A stretch of DNA of 64,000 bases from Ureibacillus galli (GTDB taxonomy: Bacteria > Bacillota > Bacilli > Bacillales_A > Planococcaceae): NCBI RefSeq assembly GCF_014836845.1, contig NZ_JACSQA010000014.1:1-64000 (forward strand), written 5' to 3'. Shown piece after piece: positions 8,704-16,617 of the stretch. The translations under genes and the position numbers were made by a program. The notes below the pieces were generated by a model, which saw only the letters and a program-made list of their open reading frames with translations, made no database searches and was not told the origin of the DNA. Every line of letters begins with the position of its first letter. Position 1 is the first letter of the stretch.

Positions 8704-9711
8704 TTAATTTAAAGCTTTTTTAAATGTTTCTATATTTCGTTCCATTAATGTGAAATATGTTTCGTTATTATTTATATCATCTTCTGTTAACACACTTAAG
8801 TTATGTAACTCCAGTGTGTCAGCACCCACTTCATTTTGAATAACTGAAGAAAGTTTAGAGGAGACGTTTTGTTCAAATAAAATGTATTGAACATTTAATT
8901 CTTGCGCTTGTTCAACAATACTTGCCAACTCTTTTTGAGAAGGTTCGCTTTGAGAATTGATTCCTGCAATCGCTACTTGTTCTAAACCATATTGTTTTGC
9001 AATATATCCGAAAGAGGCATGGGAAACAAAGAATGTTTTCGTTTTTGCTGCTGACGCCATTTCTTTAAACTGTTGATCTAATGAATCAAGTTCTTCCACT
9101 AATAATTCATAGTTTTCGTTAAAAGTTTGTTCTTGTTCAGGTAAAGAAGCAACAAGCTCTTCTTTAACTGCCAATGCTAAATCTTTTGCTAAAATTGGAG
9201 ATAGCCAAACATGAGGGTCAATATCACCGTGATGATGGCCTTCGTGTCCTTCACTTTCATCATAATCATGTGTTTCTCCTTCTTCATGCTCATGGTCATG
9301 TTCTTCTTCTGCTGAGGCATTTAATTGTTCATCAGAAATATAGTCTGCTGCTGCAACTAATTTCACATTTTCACCTTTTAAAGTATTTTGGGCATTTTCA
9401 ACAAACCCTTCTAAACCAAGGCCGATATAGAAAAATAGGTCAGCATCCGCTAATGACATCATATCTTGTTGTGTCGGTTCATAAGTGTGTTCATTTGAAC
9501 CTGGAGGATAAATGGAAGATACATTCACATATTCTCCACCTATACGTTCAGCAAAATAACTTAATGGATAGACCGTTGTATAAACATTTAATTTCGATGA
9601 ATCTTGCTCACTAGCAGATTCTTTTTTGGAAGTTTTAGTAGATTCATTATTACATGCAGCTAAACCAATGGATAGAATAGCAATTAGCAATAAAAAAGAT
9701 AATCTTTTCAT
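8704..9711 (-). CDS. znuA: Zinc ABC transporter substrate-binding lipoprotein (ZnuA/AdcA type)
   Basis: A 335-residue cluster A-I solute-binding protein. The signal peptide ends in a lipobox LAAC with Cys20, so it is a membrane-anchored lipoprotein. A His/Asp/Glu-rich loop at about 136-163 (for example HDHEHEEGETH and EGHEGHHHGD) is the mark of zinc rather than manganese binders. Further metal ligands are expected at NEHTYEP, DPHVWLSP and VSHASFGY. No permease or ATPase gene is adjacent, so it must work with a transporter encoded elsewhere. The near-consensus Zur box overlapping its promoter supports zinc uptake. The family includes MntA-like proteins, but those lack this His-rich loop. Confidence 0.9.
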   Translation of the reverse strand: MKRLSFLLLIAILSIGLAACNNESTKTSKKESASEQDSSKLNVYTTVYPLSYFAERIGGEYVNVSSIYPPGSNEHTYEPTQQDMMSLADADLFFYIGLGLEGFVENAQNTLKGENVKLVAAADYISDEQLNASAEEEHDHEHEEGETHDYDESEGHEGHHHGDIDPHVWLSPILAKDLALAVKEELVASLPEQEQTFNENYELLVEELDSLDQQFKEMASAAKTKTFFVSHASFGYIAKQYGLEQVAIAGINSQSEPSQKELASIVEQAQELNVQYILFEQNVSSKLSSVIQNEVGADTLELHNLSVLTEDDINNNETYFTLMERNIETFKKALN

Positions 9712-9729
9712 TTCATTTCAATCCTCTCT

Positions 9730-9750
9730 AAATAGTAACAATTACGATTT
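9730..9750 (-). promoter_or_regulatory. Zur box
   Basis: This 21-bp dyad matches the Bacillus Zur consensus half-sites AAATCGTAAT and ATTACGATTT at 18 of 20 positions, with one half perfect. It overlaps the spacer and -10 region of the predicted lipoprotein promoter, as expected for repression by zinc-loaded Zur. Confidence 0.82.
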
Positions 9751-9760
9751 GAATTTTCAA
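9732..9760 (-). promoter_or_regulatory. Promoter of zinc-binding lipoprotein gene
   Basis: On the minus strand a -35 TTGAAA (9760-9755) and a -10 TACTAT (9737-9732) are separated by 17 bp. The Zur box covers most of this interval. Confidence 0.6.
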
Positions 9761-9798
9761 CATTCTCAATAATACATGATTAATTGAAAAAATACAAT

Positions 9799-9835
9799 AA
9801 AAAAAGGCCTTCGAATTATTTTTTTTTCGAAGGCC
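9799..9835 (-). terminator. yidD terminator
   Basis: A 10-bp stem (9806-9815 with 9826-9835) lies partly inside the last yidD codons. It is followed on the minus strand by a U-run. Confidence 0.85.
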
Positions 9836-10049
9836 ATTTTTCGGGAACAGGATCATATCCTCCTGGGTGGAAAGGTTGGCATTTTAATATTCGGATTGTC
9901 GTTAGGATAAATCCCTTTATGGCACCGTGCTTTCGAAAAGCATCAAGACCATATTCGGAACAAGTAGGATGGAAACGGCACGTAGGTGGCGTAACAGGTG
10001 AAATAAATTTACGGTAAAATTTAATAATTAATATAAAAGGATATTTCAT
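9816..10049 (-). CDS. yidD: Membrane protein insertion efficiency factor YidD
   Basis: A 77-residue YidD family protein that assists YidC/Oxa-type membrane insertion. The whole protein is signature: an N-terminal amphipathic segment KFYRKFISP, the cysteine motif [15 protein letters not shown], and [11 protein letters not shown] near the end. It lies downstream of no other minus-strand gene and has its own terminator. In B. subtilis the equivalent gene (ytjA) sits in the same neighbourhood. Confidence 0.96.
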   Translation of the reverse strand: MKYPFILIIKFYRKFISPVTPPTCRFHPTCSEYGLDAFRKHGAIKGFILTTIRILKCQPFHPGGYDPVPEKWPSKKK

Positions 10050-10161
10050 TTTTTAACTCCTAATCTTATAAATCGTTTTGTTTTCATCGAAAAGACAGAT
10101 TAAACATCTATTCCTTTATTATTATAAAACAAATTCGGGAACAAGATTAGTAATTTTGCAT

Positions 10162-10183
10162 TGTCATGGACGTTTCCATGATG
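10162..10183. promoter_or_regulatory. Palindrome in the yidD-dps intergenic region
   Basis: A perfect 7-bp dyad TCATGGA-CGTT-TCCATGA (10164-10181), extended by wobble pairs. It lies between the divergent yidD and dps genes and is not followed by a real T-tract. It is either an operator or a hairpin; I see no known match. Confidence 0.35.
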
Positions 10184-10304
10184 TTTTAAAGTAGTAAAGA
10201 ACGGTTATAGTAATGATGACAAAAACAATAATGTCATTAAAGGTTCATAATTTTTTGGTAGTTGTCCAAACTATTTATAGTATGAACGAATGGAGACAAA
10301 AAAA

Positions 10305-10324
10305 TTATTGATAATTGTCAATAA
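10305..10324. promoter_or_regulatory. Operator-like palindrome before dps
   Basis: An almost perfect 20-bp palindrome, TTATTGATAATTGTCAATAA, ends 19 nt before the dps start. It has the AT-rich flavour of Fur/PerR-family sites, and Dps-type genes are often controlled by PerR, but it does not match the 7-1-7 PerR or Fur consensus well. The regulator is unassigned. Confidence 0.45.
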
Positions 10325-10343
10325 GATTTAAGAGGTGGATATA

Positions 10344-10793
10344 ATGACAAACAAACCATTAATTGAACAATTAAACGATCTTGTAGCTACTTGGTCAGTC
10401 CTTTATACAAAGCTCCATAATTATCATTGGTATGTAAATGGTCCTTCATTCTTTACCCTTCATGAAAAGTTTGAAGAACTATACAATGAAGTCACATTAA
10501 ATTTGGATGAGGTGGCAGAGCGAATCCTTACAAAAGGAGGAAAACCTGTTGCAACATTAACAGAACATCTTGATATGTCACATATTAAAGAAGCTACGGG
10601 TTCTGAAACAACGGAAGAAATGGTTCAAACAACAATTAGTGATTTTAAAACCATTATGGGATTTTTAAAGGAAGCAATGCAACAAGCTGCTGAAGAAGGC
10701 GATGATCGCACGGAAGATATGTTAAATGAAATGGTTCAAAGTTTAGAAAAACATACTTGGATGCTTTCAGCTTTCTTAGGGAATAACCAGTAA
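10344..10793 (+). CDS. dps: Dps family ferritin-like DNA-protection protein
   Basis: A 149-residue Dps/MrgA miniferritin that oxidises and stores iron in a dodecamer and protects DNA from peroxide. The intersubunit ferroxidase residues are visible: His28 in NYHWYV, His40 in FFTLHEKFEELY, Asp55 and Glu59 in LNLDEVAER. A GTG at 10335 lies in frame but overlaps the ribosome binding site AGAGGTGG (10331-10338), so I start at ATG 10344. It appears monocistronic, with a palindromic operator candidate just upstream. Confidence 0.95.
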   Translation: MTNKPLIEQLNDLVATWSVLYTKLHNYHWYVNGPSFFTLHEKFEELYNEVTLNLDEVAERILTKGGKPVATLTEHLDMSHIKEATGSETTEEMVQTTISDFKTIMGFLKEAMQQAAEEGDDRTEDMLNEMVQSLEKHTWMLSAFLGNNQ

Positions 10794-10873
10794 TTTTAGA
10801 AAAGTACCGTTGTTTTTCATAAAAGTTGTTCATGAATAGTTCACATTTTTTCGCTCCATACTGAATAAAAGGA

Positions 10874-11188
10874 GTGATTGTCATCGATACAACGATTTAT
10901 GTTTCTGTTGTGAACCAGTCATATAGTTATTATCCATTAGGGTTACCCTGTGAATTTAAATTAAAAATGGATAGTGACAAAGCAAGAATATTTGAGAGGT
11001 TATTCATGCAGATGGATTCACTGGAATTTGATAATATTGTTCGTGCCCATTTACCTTATTTACCCTATCATTTAGATGAATCCAACGATGAAATTGACAA
11101 TCGTTTAAAAAAGATATATGCGCTAATTCATGAATTTGGTGATGATTATACAAAACAATTTGTTGAACAATTACCGTATTTCCATTGA
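10874..11188 (+). CDS. Conserved small protein of unknown function
   Basis: About 100 residues, acidic and soluble, with no signal or membrane segment. The middle contains the tandem-like LPYLPYHLDESNDEIDN and the end is QLPYFH. I do not recognise a family. The start is unclear: GTG 10874 lies within the ribosome binding site AAAGGAGTG, and no other ATG, GTG or TTG occurs in frame within the first 20 codons. Initiation is therefore at this GTG or at a rare ATT/ATC codon (10877-10885). It lies between dps and ytkD on the same strand. Confidence 0.6.
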   Translation: MIVIDTTIYVSVVNQSYSYYPLGLPCEFKLKMDSDKARIFERLFMQMDSLEFDNIVRAHLPYLPYHLDESNDEIDNRLKKIYALIHEFGDDYTKQFVEQLPYFH

Positions 11189-11242
11189 TTATGAAACATC
11201 CCTTCGCTAGACTATAATTATGTATAGGAGATGAGCAAAGGG

Positions 11243-11710
11243 ATGTTTACTTTTATTGATGAAAATGGTTGCAAAGTTGATCTAAGGTTTGATGATGGAC
11301 CATTTGAAATTGAACCAAAACATGTACTTGTTTTCGTTTGTTATGAAGGAAAATGGCTATGTACGATTAATAAAAAGCGCGGTGTTGAATTCCCAGGCGG
11401 CAAAGTAGAGCCGGGTGAAACGTTGAAAGAAGCGGCGATTCGCGAAGTATATGAAGAAACGGCTGTACATATTTCAGATTTAAAATGGTTTGCTTATTAT
11501 GTTGTCCATGATAAAGTTCCATTTTGCAAAGCTGTTTTTACTGGAAAAGTGGAAAGAATAGATGACTTCGTGGAAGAATATGAGACGTTAGGGATGACGT
11601 GGCTGACGACAGAAGAATTAATGAACCATCCCCATTTAAGTTTCTACATGAAGGATTGGGGAATGAAAAAGATGTTACAGGAAGTGAAGCATCATGAAAG
11701 ACAATGGTAG
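11243..11710 (+). CDS. ytkD: Nudix nucleoside triphosphatase YtkD
   Basis: A MutT-type Nudix hydrolase; B. subtilis YtkD hydrolyses (8-oxo-)dGTP and other NTPs and takes part in oxidative damage avoidance. The Nudix box reads GKVEPGE then REVYEETAV; the usual Gly of the last positions is Ala. The frame has an ATG at 11231, but that codon abuts AGGAG with no spacing. ATG 11243 gives MFTFIDENG, which fits the known YtkD N-terminus, and a 155-residue product. Its 3' end overlaps the next gene by 17 nt, so the two are coupled. Confidence 0.88.
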   Translation: MFTFIDENGCKVDLRFDDGPFEIEPKHVLVFVCYEGKWLCTINKKRGVEFPGGKVEPGETLKEAAIREVYEETAVHISDLKWFAYYVVHDKVPFCKAVFTGKVERIDDFVEEYETLGMTWLTTEELMNHPHLSFYMKDWGMKKMLQEVKHHERQW

Positions 11711-12473
11711 TATTGAATCAATTCGTAGTTATCCTTCACCAAATCCACATGTTGTACTAAAAGAAATTATTTATTGGTCCCAAGGTCTTCGAGTAAAAGG
11801 TTTATTAGCAAAACCTGTACTTGATGGAGATTATGAAGCATTACTATATTTGCGCGGAGGATTACAATCTATAGGTATGGTCCGTGCTTCCCGTATCGCC
11901 CAATTTGCTAGTCAAGGATTTATTGTATTTGCCCCTTATTACCGTGGAAACCGTGGTGGAGAAGGAAGAGACGAAATGGCAGGGGATGATCGTTTTGATG
12001 CAATTCATAGTGTGGAAGTGTTAAAACAATTCGTTGATAAAAAAGAGATACATTTATTTGGCTTTTCCCGCGGTGGGTTAATGGCTTTATGGACGGCGAT
12101 TTTACGGAATGATATTAAATCGGTTGTGACGTGGGCTGGTGTATCAAATGTTACTTCTATGTATATGGAACGGGTCGACATGCGAAGAACTTTAAAAAGA
12201 ATTATCGGTGGTTCTCCAAATAAAGAACAGGAGAAATACGATGAACGTACCCCTATTTTTAAAGTAAAGGATATACATGCACCAGTTTTAATTATCCACG
12301 GAACAGAGGATGAAAATGTTAGTATTGATCAAGCATACGACTTGGAACAAGCATTAATAAAAGAAAATAAACAAGTAGAAACATGGTATTCATCCGGGCT
12401 ATCCCATCATTATCCTCCCCAATTAAATAGACAGACGGTAAAAGCCCTCTGTGAATGGATGAAACTAAAATAA
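11694..12473 (+). CDS. ytmA: YtmA-like S9/alpha-beta hydrolase
   Basis: A 259-residue alpha/beta hydrolase of the prolyl-oligopeptidase-like type. The nucleophile elbow GFSRGG holds Ser125; an acid follows in IHGTEDENVS and a histidine in GLSHHYPP near the end. The motif YYRGNRGGEGRDEMAGDDRFD before the elbow is typical of S9-like enzymes. It has no signal peptide, so it is cytoplasmic. It is translationally coupled to ytkD, and the B. subtilis neighbour in this position is ytmA. The substrate is unknown. Confidence 0.85.
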   Translation: MKDNGSIESIRSYPSPNPHVVLKEIIYWSQGLRVKGLLAKPVLDGDYEALLYLRGGLQSIGMVRASRIAQFASQGFIVFAPYYRGNRGGEGRDEMAGDDRFDAIHSVEVLKQFVDKKEIHLFGFSRGGLMALWTAILRNDIKSVVTWAGVSNVTSMYMERVDMRRTLKRIIGGSPNKEQEKYDERTPIFKVKDIHAPVLIIHGTEDENVSIDQAYDLEQALIKENKQVETWYSSGLSHHYPPQLNRQTVKALCEWMKLK

Positions 12474-12499
12474 AAAAGGACGTCTACTAGACGTCCTTT
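12472..12499. terminator. Bidirectional terminator between ytmA and pckA
   Basis: An 11-bp perfect stem (12475-12485 with 12489-12499) with an A-run on one side and T on the other. It separates the convergent genes. Confidence 0.85.
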
Positions 12500-12508
12500 C
12501 TATTTAAA

Positions 12509-14095
12509 TTAAGCTAAAGGGCCACCTTTTTTCAAAATTTCTTCAGAAACGTTTGTGAACTTTTTGAAGTTTTCTTTGAATAAGTCCGCTAAATAAGCCG
12601 CTTTTTTATCATAAGCATCTTTATCTGCCCATGCTTCACGAGGATTTAATACTTCGCTAGGTACACCTTCTACTGCAGTTGGAATATGTAATCCAAAAAT
12701 TGCATCTTGTGTAGTTTCTACATCATTAAGTTTCCCATCAATAGCAGCACGAACCATTGTACGTGTATAGGAAAGTTTCATACGGTTTCCAACGCCATAC
12801 TCTCCACCAGTCCAACCAGTGTTTACTAAGAATACTTGAGAACCGTGTTCATCAATTTTTTGACCTAACATCTCAGCATAACGAGTTGCTGGAAGCGGTA
12901 AAAATGGTGAACCGAAGCATGTAGAGAATACTGGCTCTGGAGATGTTACGCCACGTTCTGTACCTGCTAATTTTGAAGTGAAACCACTTAAGAAGTGGTA
13001 CATTGCTTGTTCTTTCGTTAATTTGCTGATTGGAGGTAATACTCCGAAAGCATCAGCAGTTAAGAAAACGATTGTTTTCGGATGTCCTGCAACAGAAGGT
13101 GTGACAATATTATCGATAAAATGAATTGGATAAGCTGCACGAGTATTTTCTGTTAATGTAACATCGTCATAATCAGGAATACGAGTTTCCGGATCAATCA
13201 CAACATTTTCTAAAACGGAACCAAAACGAATTGCGTTATAAATTTCCGGTTCTTTTTCAGCCGAAAGGTTAACCGTTTTTGCATAACATCCACCTTCGAT
13301 GTTGAATACACCATTGTCTGACCATCCATGCTCATCATCACCGATTAGCTTACGATTGCTATCAGCAGATAAAGTAGTTTTACCTGTACCAGATAAACCG
13401 AAGAATAGTGCTACATCACCAGCTTCACCAACGTTTGCTGAACAGTGCATTGAAAGGATATCACTTTCTGGTAATAGGTAGTTCATAATACCAAAAATAG
13501 ATTTCTTCATTTCACCAGCGTACTCTGTACCACCAATTAAAATGACTTTCTTTTCTAAAGATACAATAATGAAAGTTTCGGAAGTAGTACCATCTACTGC
13601 TGGATCTGCCTTAAAGGTAGGAGCTGATACAATTGTAAATTCAGCCACATGAGAAGCTAGCTCGTCTTTAGTTGGACGGATGAATAATTGATGACAGAAT
13701 AGATTGTGCCATGCATATTCATTGATTACTTGAATTGGGAGTTGTGATTCTTTATCTGCTCCGGCAAATCCTTTGAATACAAATAGCTCATCTTTTTCTT
13801 TTAAATAATTTACAACCTTAACGTAAAGATTATCAAACACTTCAGCAGAAATCGGACGGTTTACATTACCCCAGTCGATTTTGTCTTTTGTGCTTTCTTC
13901 TTCTACAATATATTTATCTTTAGGAGAACGGCCAGTATATTTACCTGTTTCAGCACGTAATGCACCATCTACAGTTAATGTTGCTTCTCCACGCTCGGTA
14001 GCTTTTTCCACTAATTGTGGTACTGAAAGTTGAACATTTATATTTTCTCCGTTTAATAATTCCTTCAGTTCATTTGCAATTTCTACTGAATTCAT
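12509..14095 (-). CDS. pckA: Phosphoenolpyruvate carboxykinase (ATP)
   Basis: A gluconeogenic enzyme converting oxaloacetate and ATP to phosphoenolpyruvate (528 residues, normal length). Visible are the oxaloacetate-binding TGRSPKDKY (54-62), the kinase-1a P-loop GLSGTGKTT (233-241), the metal-binding IGDDEHGW (251-258) and NTGWTGG near residue 425. It diverges from metK. A sequence fitting the CcpN operator overlaps its -10 element, implying repression during growth on glucose. Confidence 0.97.
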   Translation of the reverse strand: MNSVEIANELKELLNGENINVQLSVPQLVEKATERGEATLTVDGALRAETGKYTGRSPKDKYIVEEESTKDKIDWGNVNRPISAEVFDNLYVKVVNYLKEKDELFVFKGFAGADKESQLPIQVINEYAWHNLFCHQLFIRPTKDELASHVAEFTIVSAPTFKADPAVDGTTSETFIIVSLEKKVILIGGTEYAGEMKKSIFGIMNYLLPESDILSMHCSANVGEAGDVALFFGLSGTGKTTLSADSNRKLIGDDEHGWSDNGVFNIEGGCYAKTVNLSAEKEPEIYNAIRFGSVLENVVIDPETRIPDYDDVTLTENTRAAYPIHFIDNIVTPSVAGHPKTIVFLTADAFGVLPPISKLTKEQAMYHFLSGFTSKLAGTERGVTSPEPVFSTCFGSPFLPLPATRYAEMLGQKIDEHGSQVFLVNTGWTGGEYGVGNRMKLSYTRTMVRAAIDGKLNDVETTQDAIFGLHIPTAVEGVPSEVLNPREAWADKDAYDKKAAYLADLFKENFKKFTNVSEEILKKGGPLA

Positions 14096-14160
14096 CGATT
14101 AAATACCATCCTTTTTTAAGTATTCCCGCTTGCTTGGGAGGGTTGAGTAATTTCAAAAAT

Positions 14161-14171
14161 AGTATAACACA
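14161..14171 (-). promoter_or_regulatory. CcpN-like operator on the pckA promoter
   Basis: On the minus strand, TGTGTTATACT fits the CcpN consensus TRTGHYATAYW (recalled from B. subtilis gapB and pckA work) at every position. It contains the -10 hexamer TATACT of the pckA promoter (14166-14161). No CcpN gene is in the window. Confidence 0.6.
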
Positions 14172-14248
14172 TTGATTTAAATAATCTATACTAATCCCTG
14201 AAAATTATTTTTTAATTTTAAAACATTTCGTGATTTAGGTAAAATCCA

Positions 14249-14277
14249 TTGACATTTATAGTTACTTTACGTAAGAT
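14249..14277 (+). promoter_or_regulatory. metK leader promoter
   Basis: A consensus -35 TTGACA (14249-14254), a 17-bp spacer and a -10 TAAGAT (14272-14277). It sits 18 bp before the SAM-I aptamer. Confidence 0.7.
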
Positions 14278-14294
14278 GTTGTGTTGAACGGATA

Positions 14295-14405
14295 CTCTTA
14301 TCCCGAGCTGGTGGAGGGTCAAGGCCCTATGAAGCCCGGCAACCTGCATTTTTTTGATGCGATGGTGCCAACCTGATGCAAGGGGATACCCTTGAACGAT
14401 AAGAG
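14295..14405 (+). ncRNA. SAM-I (S-box) riboswitch
   Basis: The S-box core is clear. P1 is CTCTTATC (14295-14302) paired with GATAAGAG (14398-14405). Conserved internal segments are GAGCTGGTGGAGGG, GAAGCCCGGCAACC and GGTGCCAACC. It senses S-adenosylmethionine and favours the downstream terminator when SAM is high, giving feedback on metK. Confidence 0.96.
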
Positions 14406-14429
14406 TGAAAGGTAATGTAATGAAACGAC

Positions 14430-14478
14430 AATTCCTTTTACTCATGCAAAAGTACTTGAGTAGAGGAATTTTTTTTTT
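14430..14478 (+). terminator. Riboswitch-controlled terminator
   Basis: An imperfect stem of about 14 bp (14430-14444 with 14456-14470, one bulge) is followed by a long T-run. It is the expression platform of the SAM-I riboswitch. Confidence 0.9.
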
Positions 14479-14479
14479 C

Positions 14480-14875
14480 AATTTAGAACACAATGAAATG
14501 GATAGTTCAACTACCTATTTTATATGTGCCTTTCTAAATCCATGTATCAAATTACGAATAAGTGAATTCCACTTGCCATAACTTTTGATGCCACTCGATA
14601 AAACTAGATTTCAAAAATGTTCTACAATACATTTTAAACGAAATCTAACACAAAAGGTAGCTAAAAATTGTTCAGAACATGTTTTTGTACATATTCCATT
14701 ATACAATTACTGTCTTTTTTAACTATCTTTCATAAGATGGAAAATTTAAGCTAAACAAAAGGTAGTATTGTGACGGCTTGAAGTACTAATCTTTTTAAGT
14801 GGGCTAAACATGGGTAATAGAGTACCGTATCAACAACGAGGAAAGAGTCTCGCTATAAACTTAGGAGGAAATCAA
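14480..14875 (+). other. Long post-terminator leader of metK
   Basis: Almost 400 nt separate the riboswitch terminator from the metK start, with no convincing ORF. It contains a strong two-part hairpin at 14605-14647: 8 bp (14605-14612 with 14640-14647) and 7 bp (14614-14620 with 14629-14635). A second AATTGT...ACAATT dyad precedes CTTTTTT near 14700. The direct repeat ACAAAAGGTAG occurs twice (near 14650 and 14757). I find no good internal promoter. Confidence 0.6.
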
Positions 14876-16072
14876 ATGACAAACCGTCGACTGTTTACAT
14901 CAGAAAGTGTAACAGAAGGGCATCCGGATAAAATTTGTGATCAAATTTCCGATGCTATTTTAGATGCAATCATTTCTGAAGATCCAAATGCACGTGTAGC
15001 TTGCGAAACAACGGTAACAACTGGATTAGTGTTAGTTGCTGGGGAAATTACAACATCTACATATGTTGATATTCAAAGTGTCGTTCGCAACACTGTTGCA
15101 GAAATTGGCTATACACGTGGGAAATATGGTTTTGATGCAGAAAATTTAGCCGTATTAACGGCTATCGGAGAACAGTCCCCTGATATTGCGTTAGGTGTGG
15201 ATCAAGCTTTAGAAGCTCGTGAAGGTTCTATGACTGATGAAGATATTGAAGCAATTGGTGCTGGTGACCAAGGGTTAATGTTTGGATACGCATGTAATGA
15301 AACACCAGAATTAATGCCATTACCAATAAGCTTAGCGCACAAATTAGCGCGTCGTTTAACAGAAGTTCGTAAATCAAAGGAAATTCCATATTTACGTCCG
15401 GATGGTAAAACACAAGTGACAGTAGAATACGATGAAAACAATCACCCAGTTCGTATTGATACAATTGTTATCTCTACTCAACATGATGAAGATGTAACAT
15501 TAGAACAAATTCAAGAAGACTTAAAAGAAAAAGTGATTAATGTAGTTGTTCCTTCTGATTTAATTGACTATGAAACAAAATACTTCATTAACCCAACAGG
15601 TCGTTTTGTTATCGGTGGACCAAAAGGGGATGCAGGTTTAACAGGCCGTAAAATTATTGTCGATACGTATGGTGGTTATGCTCGTCATGGTGGCGGTGCA
15701 TTTTCAGGTAAGGATCCAACAAAAGTAGACCGTTCTGCAGCTTATGCCGCAAGATATGTAGCCAAAAACATCGTTGCAGCTGGTCTTGCAGAGCGTGCTG
15801 AAGTCCAATTAGCTTATGCCATTGGTGTAGCACGACCTGTATCCATTTCGGTTGATACGTTTGGTACTGGGAAAGTAGAAGAAAATAAATTAGTAGAATG
15901 GGTAAGTGAACTATTTGATTTACGCCCTGCTGGTATTATTAAAATGCTTGATTTACGACGCCCAATGTATAAACAAACGGCTGCATATGGTCATTTTGGT
16001 CGTACAGATTTAGATGTTCCATGGGAAAATACTGATATCGCCCAAAAATTAAAAGAAAAAGCTGGCCTTTAA
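14876..16072 (+). CDS. metK: S-adenosylmethionine synthetase
   Basis: It makes SAM from methionine and ATP. The product is 398 residues when started at ATG 14876, preceded 7 nt away by AGGAGG; the frame stays open upstream to 14810 but that extension has no ribosome binding site. Signatures are the ATP-binding GHPDK (15-19), [12 protein letters not shown], and the phosphate-binding [19 protein letters not shown]. It is under the SAM-I riboswitch located about 470 nt upstream. A 98-nt hairpin with T-tract follows it. Confidence 0.97.
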   Translation: MTNRRLFTSESVTEGHPDKICDQISDAILDAIISEDPNARVACETTVTTGLVLVAGEITTSTYVDIQSVVRNTVAEIGYTRGKYGFDAENLAVLTAIGEQSPDIALGVDQALEAREGSMTDEDIEAIGAGDQGLMFGYACNETPELMPLPISLAHKLARRLTEVRKSKEIPYLRPDGKTQVTVEYDENNHPVRIDTIVISTQHDEDVTLEQIQEDLKEKVINVVVPSDLIDYETKYFINPTGRFVIGGPKGDAGLTGRKIIVDTYGGYARHGGGAFSGKDPTKVDRSAAYAARYVAKNIVAAGLAERAEVQLAYAIGVARPVSISVDTFGTGKVEENKLVEWVSELFDLRPAGIIKMLDLRRPMYKQTAAYGHFGRTDLDVPWENTDIAQKLKEKAGL

Positions 16073-16110
16073 TAATTACAAGGCTACTTCATAGTTAACA
16101 AGAAAATAAT

Positions 16111-16209
16111 AAAAAATCTGCGAGATTTCTACAAATCGGGAGGATAAAGCCATTTATCTTATAGAATAGAAGGCCTTATCCACCCATTAGAAATGAAGCA
16201 GATTTTTTT
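16111..16209 (+). terminator. Long nested hairpin with T-tract after metK
   Basis: About 98 nt fold on themselves in stacked segments: 11 bp (16111-16121 with 16198-16208), 7 bp (16125-16131 with 16188-16194), then GGG, GGATAA and GCC segments separated by single mismatches (16138-16151 with 16172-16185). It ends in seven T. It can act as the metK terminator but is far longer than the other terminators here. Confidence 0.65.
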
Positions 16210-16247
16210 GTTGTTCCGATAGTTTGAGAAAGAATATGTAAAAAAGC

Positions 16248-16504
16248 TTAAAGGAAGAAAAAGATAAACAATTTTTTTAGGATAGTTTTTACAATCGATA
16301 AAAACAATAAAGCGATAAATGAGAGAACAAATATAAAGAAATACATGAACAGTTTTTGAAAAAACAAATTTTGCTGATCGTTACTTATCTCATCTAAAAA
16401 GATTGAGAGAATAAGAGGAGTTAAAAACACGATAACCGGTGCGGTAATAATAATGAGGCTGATGAATATCCACCCAGTACTCTTCTTTTTAAAATGTATT
16501 TCAT
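16248..16504 (-). pseudogene. Small membrane protein gene split by a -1 frameshift
   Basis: On the minus strand an ATG at 16504 follows a good ribosome binding site (AAGGGGTG) but its frame stops after 27 codons. A shift of -1 at the heptamer T-TTA-AAA (16493-16487) joins it to the open frame down to 16248. The merged 85-residue product starts MKYILKKKSTGWIF and has two strong hydrophobic helices (about 11-35 and 53-80). The second frame alone has no ribosome binding site at its first GTG (16430). This is either a gene broken by an indel in the A-run, a sequencing error, or programmed frameshifting. The family is not recognised. Confidence 0.55.
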
Positions 16505-16576
16505 AACACCCCTTCTTTATCTATATGAACGAAAAGTAGAGGTAATACTATAAATTATTTCTAATGAAGATTGAAA

Positions 16577-16608
16577 AGATGAGTGTAACACGGAAGTTAC
16601 ACTCATTT
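16577..16608 (-). terminator. ytoA terminator
   Basis: An 11-bp stem (16579-16589 with 16596-16606) is followed on the minus strand by a short U-rich tract. Confidence 0.7.
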
Positions 16609-16617
16609 AAATGGTCA

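Noticed and set aside
9174-9614. 146-codon open frame rich in His and Leu on the plus strand
   Set aside because: It is the antisense shadow of the znuA His-rich region; no ribosome binding site.
14218-14493. 91-codon minus-strand frame over the metK leader
   Set aside because: It covers the SAM-I riboswitch and terminator; structured RNA explains the sequence.
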